From Methylomarinum sp964442675 (GTDB lineage Bacteria; Pseudomonadota; Gammaproteobacteria; Methylococcales; Methylomonadaceae): a stretch of DNA of 8,796 nt. The stretch is taken from NCBI GenBank assembly GCA_964442675.1, contig CAYUAE010000086.1:1-8796 (forward strand), in the 5' to 3' direction. Shown piece after piece: positions 6,286 through 8,796 of this stretch (within the stretch, counting starts at the first letter, position 1; every line of letters begins with the position of its first letter). The translations under genes and the position numbers were made by a program. The notes beneath the pieces were generated by a model. The model was given only the letters and a program-made list of their open reading frames with translations, did not search any database and was not told the DNA's origin.

Positions 6286-6741
6286 ATAATCGTCCAAACC
6301 ACTCAGACCGCTGACCGACCAGTTATCCTTGTCGCTTAAGGCTGTCGGCACAAATTCATCGCCTGTGTATTTAATCCGGCAGACATAGCGTGCGGTCACA
6401 TTAGCGCCATTTTCGGGCAATAAATCAATATCGGCATTGATCACATATTGCGTATTGCCAATATCCCAGGCATTGACCGGCTTGCTGGCATAAGAGACGG
6501 AAATATGCGAATCAACTTCATCTGCAATATAAAGATTACATTGATCAAAAGCATAACCGAGCATTTGACCATCTGCGGAGGCCTCCACAGCTTCCGGGTC
6601 ATCTTCTTTCAGAAACAAATCTGAAGCGATGACATCATAAACCAACGGCATGACAACCTTGACTTGAAAGGCAATTAAGGCAATCAGGCCGACAATAAAT
6701 AGAATAAATTTGTACTTCTTTGGCATAGCTTGTTTTGACAT
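6280..6741 (-). CDS. Hypothetical single-helix membrane protein
   Basis: A 153-residue protein I do not recognise. Basic residues (KKYK, 8-11) precede one hydrophobic helix (about 11-34, FILFIVGLIALIAFQVKVV), so it should sit in the inner membrane with the rest in the periplasm. The soluble part is acidic and beta-rich, with Cys68 and Cys121, which could form a disulfide. The pattern QCNLYIADEVDSHISVSY ... ARYVCRIKYTG suggests a small beta domain. It lies 112 bases downstream of the DUF2063 gene on the same strand, so it may belong to the peptide-modification operon. The usual DoxX partner is not there. It shares the TTATAA stop overlap with alanine dehydrogenase. No clear Shine-Dalgarno precedes the ATG. 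A second ATG at codon 6 is possible. Confidence 0.7.
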   Translation of the reverse strand: MSKQAMPKKYKFILFIVGLIALIAFQVKVVMPLVYDVIASDLFLKEDDPEAVEASADGQMLGYAFDQCNLYIADEVDSHISVSYASKPVNAWDIGNTQYVINADIDLLPENGANVTARYVCRIKYTGDEFVPTALSDKDNWSVSGLSGLDDYL

Positions 6742-6787
6742 AGTTTTTTAATCGTTTTTAGGTTGTGGATTTAAACACAGTGTTGTT

Positions 6788-6839
6788 ATCCATAAGGTAT
6801 GGATTATATAACAGGCCGAATTGTTCCGAGATGTTATAT
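6788..6839. repeat. Cluster of short inverted repeats downstream of the DUF2063 gene
   Basis: ATCCATA (6788-6794) and TATGGAT (6798-6804) form a 7-base palindrome around AGG. ATATAACA (6806-6813) and TGTTATAT (6832-6839) form a second pair. TATGGATT recurs at 6837-6844. These could be operator sites for the downstream minus-strand gene or parts of an RNA fold. No T-tract marks a terminator. Confidence 0.35.
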
Positions 6840-6875
6840 GGATTCAGCCTGGCTTATGCGGGAACAATGACGGCC
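6814..6875 (-). repeat. Long inverted repeat spanning the stop codon of the DUF2063 gene
   Basis: GGCCGAATTGTTCC (6814-6827) pairs with GGAACAATGACGGCC (6861-6875) over 13-14 base pairs with one small bulge. The second arm is the last coding segment of the DUF2063 gene and the first is in its 3' flank. On the mRNA this makes a strong 3' hairpin that includes the stop codon. No T-run follows, so I favour mRNA end protection or partial termination over a classic terminator. Confidence 0.45.
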
Positions 6876-7618
6876 TTAGCCAGTAATTGCTCGAATACGG
6901 GTAATCCATGCGTTATGAGGCGCTCAGGATTTTCGGGCGACAGCGTTTCAGCGATACGGTTGATATAACGTATTGCCGTGTGCCCCGGGTTTTGTTCAAT
7001 CGCCTGTAACAATTGAAAGGTTAAGGCGTTGATTTCAATAAAATGAACCTCATCATGCGTATCCCGATAAACCAGCAAAAAGGTCGGTTGCTCTGGGGGC
7101 GTTAGCGGTATAAATTGCGAAGATATTTTATGTACAGGGTATTGATAGGCCAGAGGCCAGGCCAAAGGCGACAGTCGAACTGCTAAATCCGCTATTGTTT
7201 CAGCCTGCACTGCGCTGTTGGTCGGTAATGTTTCTTGTGCAATCGACAGCCTCATTTCGACCCATTCATAATGCGCCAGTTCCACCAGAAATGGAAAATC
7301 TTCGGCATTGTTGCGCTCATTTTGCAAATAATCGATAAATTCTTCCGCAATTTCTGAGAAATATGGCGTCGTACAGGTATGGCGAGCAAAAAAATCCTGC
7401 GCTAAGGCCAGCCATTGTTGATCGGATAACAGAGTGCGAATCACCGGAAAGTTAGAACTTAAAAAGCTTTCAATATTATTGAAAAACAGCTCCCGGTAGG
7501 CCGCCATGCGTTTTTGCTCAACATCAGCAGGTTGAGGATTATTGAATGGATCGCGGATATAGGCCGCAAAATCAGCCTGAACGCGTTGAAAATTTTGCTC
7601 AGGCTGTTTGCTTTTCAT
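6854..7618 (-). CDS. bufC: DUF2063 partner protein of the MNIO enzyme (BufC/HvfC type)
   Basis: A 254-residue protein of the DUF2063 (NGO1945-like) family. The N-terminal helical DUF2063 domain covers about 8-105: FQRVQADFAAYIRDP, then RMAAYRELFFNNIESFLSSNFPVIRTLL (38-65), then FFARHTCTTPYFSEIAEEFIDYL (76-98). The C-terminal part (about 160-235), including FLLVYRD, VHFIEIN and LLQAIEQNPGH, fits the second domain of these proteins. In bufferin, Hvf and Tgl-like systems such proteins are required with the DUF692 enzyme and are thought to recognise the precursor leader. I chose ATG at 7618 with upstream GGGGTG as ribosome site. A GTG at 7627 would add three residues. It overlaps the DUF692 gene by 20 bases, so the two are translationally coupled. 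Confidence 0.88.
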   Translation of the reverse strand: MKSKQPEQNFQRVQADFAAYIRDPFNNPQPADVEQKRMAAYRELFFNNIESFLSSNFPVIRTLLSDQQWLALAQDFFARHTCTTPYFSEIAEEFIDYLQNERNNAEDFPFLVELAHYEWVEMRLSIAQETLPTNSAVQAETIADLAVRLSPLAWPLAYQYPVHKISSQFIPLTPPEQPTFLLVYRDTHDEVHFIEINALTFQLLQAIEQNPGHTAIRYINRIAETLSPENPERLITHGLPVFEQLLAKAVIVPA

Positions 7619-8450
7619 GCTGCACACCCCAAGCCTGTTGAATATGGCGAATGGTTTCTACCTCGCAGGCCAGGTCTGCCAGCGGGGGTAAATTAAAGTC
7701 GCGCTCCAGCAGTGTTGGGAACACACCATACCATTCGTAGGCTTTAGCGAGTAATTTCCATACCGGATCGATAACATCGGCACCATGAGTGTCAATCAAA
7801 AAGTCATCCGCTTCAACATAGTGTCCGGCAATATGTGCGTAGGCGATTCGATCGGCGGGAATGGCTTTTAAAAAGGCTTCAGCATCGTAGTTATGATTGA
7901 TGCTGTTGACATAAATATTATTGATGTCGATCAATACATCACAATCGGCTTCTTCGATAACGGCATTAAAAAAATCAATTTCCGTCATTTCCTGGCCAGG
8001 CGCCGCATAGTAAGACACGTTTTCAATCGCAATTTTTTGCTCCAGAATATCCTGTACCCGACGAATGCGGGCAGCAACATGATGAATGGCGTCTTCAGTA
8101 AACGGAATAGGCATCAAGTCATATAAATGCCCCTCATGACTGCAATAGCTCAAATGTTCGCTGTAAAACCTGATTTGATGCTGCTGCATAAACTGCTTGA
8201 CCGCCTTGACAAAATCTTCGTCCAACGGATCACTGCTGCCGATTGATAAAGACAGCCCATGACAAACAAAATCAAATTGTTCGGTCATGGCGCGAAACTG
8301 CTTGCCCAGTTTTCCGCCAAGTGTCATCCAGTTTTCAGGCGCAACTTCATAAAAAGAAACATTTTCCGGCGGCTGCTCCAGGCATTCAGTCAAGAAGGAA
8401 CGGCGCAGACCGAGGCCTGCACCCTCTACTTTATTCCGGCAGGTTTCCAT
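7599..8450 (-). CDS. bufB: DUF692 multinuclear non-heme iron oxidase (MNIO), BufB/HvfB type
   Basis: A 283-residue TIM-barrel enzyme of the DUF692/UPF0276 family, which oxidatively modifies cysteines in ribosomal peptides using two or three iron ions and oxygen. The expected metal-ligand positions are present: His64 (CHGLSLSIG), Glu98-His99 (YSEHLSY), Glu143 (IENVSYY), Asp175 with Asn177-178 (DINNIYVNS), His206 and His210 (AHIAGH), Asp220 and His222 (LIDTHG), and Glu249 (LLERD). GVFPTLLERD near the end is diagnostic. Length is normal for the family. AGGTG lies about 8 bases before the ATG. Its upstream neighbour encodes a repetitive Cys peptide, the likely substrate, and its downstream neighbour the DUF2063 partner. 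It resembles BufB/HvfB more than MbnB, since no MbnC is present. Confidence 0.92.
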   Translation of the reverse strand: METCRNKVEGAGLGLRRSFLTECLEQPPENVSFYEVAPENWMTLGGKLGKQFRAMTEQFDFVCHGLSLSIGSSDPLDEDFVKAVKQFMQQHQIRFYSEHLSYCSHEGHLYDLMPIPFTEDAIHHVAARIRRVQDILEQKIAIENVSYYAAPGQEMTEIDFFNAVIEEADCDVLIDINNIYVNSINHNYDAEAFLKAIPADRIAYAHIAGHYVEADDFLIDTHGADVIDPVWKLLAKAYEWYGVFPTLLERDFNLPPLADLACEVETIRHIQQAWGVQHEKQTA

Positions 8451-8476
8451 AACAGCACCTAAGTTGGATTAAAATC

Positions 8477-8507
8477 AAAAAATCCGGAACACGGACTGCC
8501 CCGGATT
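8477..8507 (-). terminator. Intrinsic terminator or attenuator between precursor and MNIO gene
   Basis: On the minus strand AATCCGG (plus 8501-8507) and CCGGATT (plus 8481-8487) form a 7-base stem with a 13-base loop, followed by TTTTTT (plus 8477-8482, partly shared with the stem). It sits 27 bases after the precursor stop and 27 before the MNIO start. Partial readthrough here would make more precursor mRNA than enzyme mRNA, a common arrangement in peptide-modification operons. Confidence 0.7.
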
Positions 8508-8533
8508 CACCTTGAATAACTGCAATAGCCAGA

Positions 8534-8796
8534 TTATTCGCCGGCTGCCGTATCGGGATCAACTTTGGCACCGCAGCTCATTTCGCCACCCTTCATGCCG
8601 CCCATACCTTTCATACCCCCCATACCTTTTCCTTGCATACCCCCCATCCCTTTCATGTCACCCATTTTTTTCATCATGGCACCGCAGCTCATTTCACCAC
8701 TTTTCATTTTCTCCATCATGGCGCCGCAGCTCATTTCACCACTTTTCATTTTTTCCATCATGGCGCCGCAGCTCATTTCACCGCTTTTCATTTTTT
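8534..8796 (-). CDS. Repetitive Cys/Met/Gly-rich peptide, probable MNIO substrate (bufferin/HvfA-like), N-terminus outside window
   Basis: The visible 86 or so C-terminal residues contain three consecutive 14-residue repeats, MKSGEMSCGAMMEK with small changes. These are followed by a Met/Gly/Lys spacer (GDMKGMGGMQGKGMGGMKG) and a fourth GEMSCGA, ending KVDPDTAAGE. All four cysteines are in the same GEMSCGA setting. The ATG at 8791 is internal: the frame stays open with Lys to the edge in repeat phase, so the leader or signal peptide lies outside. It is first in an operon with DUF692 and DUF2063, the order of bufferin and HvfA loci whose Cys are converted to copper-binding groups. Those usually carry EGKCG motifs; here Met-Ser precedes Cys. 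Thioether and modified thiol groups together would suit Cu(I) (inference). Confidence 0.8.
   Translation of the reverse strand, partial: KMKSGEMSCGAMMEKMKSGEMSCGAMMEKMKSGEMSCGAMMKKMGDMKGMGGMQGKGMGGMKGMGGMKGGEMSCGAKVDPDTAAGE
8666..8791 (-). repeat. Three tandem 42-base coding repeats in the precursor gene
   Basis: Units at 8791-8750, 8749-8708 and 8707-8666 each encode 14 residues. Neighbouring units differ at 2 and 3 of 42 bases, mostly silent. The pattern continues into the window edge (AAA plus AA, fitting the end of another EK unit). This indicates recent duplication, and copy number is likely to vary between strains. Confidence 0.9.

Noticed and set aside
7619..7627. GTG start adding three residues to the DUF2063 protein
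   Set aside because: The ATG at 7618 has GGGGTG at a better distance, and the extra residues show no conserved feature. The choice is not certain.
6854..8450. Classical methanobactin operon
   Set aside because: The partner is DUF2063, not MbnC, no MbnA-like short precursor is present, and the neighbouring peptide is a long repeat protein.
8666..8791. 42-base tandem repeats as a CRISPR array or non-coding satellite
   Set aside because: There are no unique spacers; the units are contiguous, in frame and preserve a protein motif with mostly silent changes.
8534..8791. ATG at 8791 as the true start of the repeat protein
   Set aside because: The ATG is the first residue of a repeat unit, and the frame continues upstream in repeat phase to the edge.

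Overview
The window looks like a chromosomal segment of a gammaproteobacterium. The gene mix would fit a type I methanotroph (Methylococcales): an OprI-like Lpp lipoprotein, a PGM/glucokinase/alanine dehydrogenase carbon block, a DUF411 metal protein, and a DUF692/DUF2063 peptide-modification locus. That taxonomic guess is inference; no marker gene is present.

Layout. Positions 1-120 hold the 3' end of an open frame running in from the left edge. It is followed at about 196-293 by a strong hairpin with the architecture of an integron attC site, so the left edge may be the end of a gene-cassette array. A second short inverted-repeat element (351-431) and a bidirectional-looking terminator (453-491) close this non-coding stretch. 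On the minus strand come an Ala-zipper outer-membrane lipoprotein (519-794) and, just upstream of it in transcription, a YkuD-type L,D-transpeptidase (924-1469). These two could be substrate and enzyme for attaching the lipoprotein to peptidoglycan.

Divergently, on the plus strand, is a compact carbon-metabolism run: phosphoglucomutase (1539-3173), YjbQ (3175-3594), a gap carrying a 70-nt palindromic element, an exported DUF411 CxCC protein (3746-4201), glucokinase overlapping it by ATGA (4198-5172), and alanine dehydrogenase (5188-6285). Glucokinase plus phosphoglucomutase interconvert glucose, G6P and G1P, as in glycogen or sucrose turnover. The alanine dehydrogenase lacks the acidic residue that normally selects NAD(H).

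The right third, on the minus strand, is the most interesting part. It reads, in transcription order, as a repetitive Cys/Met/Gly-rich peptide (8796 to 8534, N-terminus outside the window), an intrinsic terminator, a DUF692 MNIO enzyme (8450-7599), a DUF2063 partner protein (7618-6854), and a one-helix membrane protein of unknown function (6741-6280). This is the architecture of bufferin/HvfA-type RiPP loci, whose cysteines are oxidatively modified to bind copper. Here the precursor carries near-identical 14-residue repeats built on GEMSCGA instead of the familiar EGKCG motif, and the cysteines lie in a Met-rich matrix. The locus looks like a divergent member of that class.
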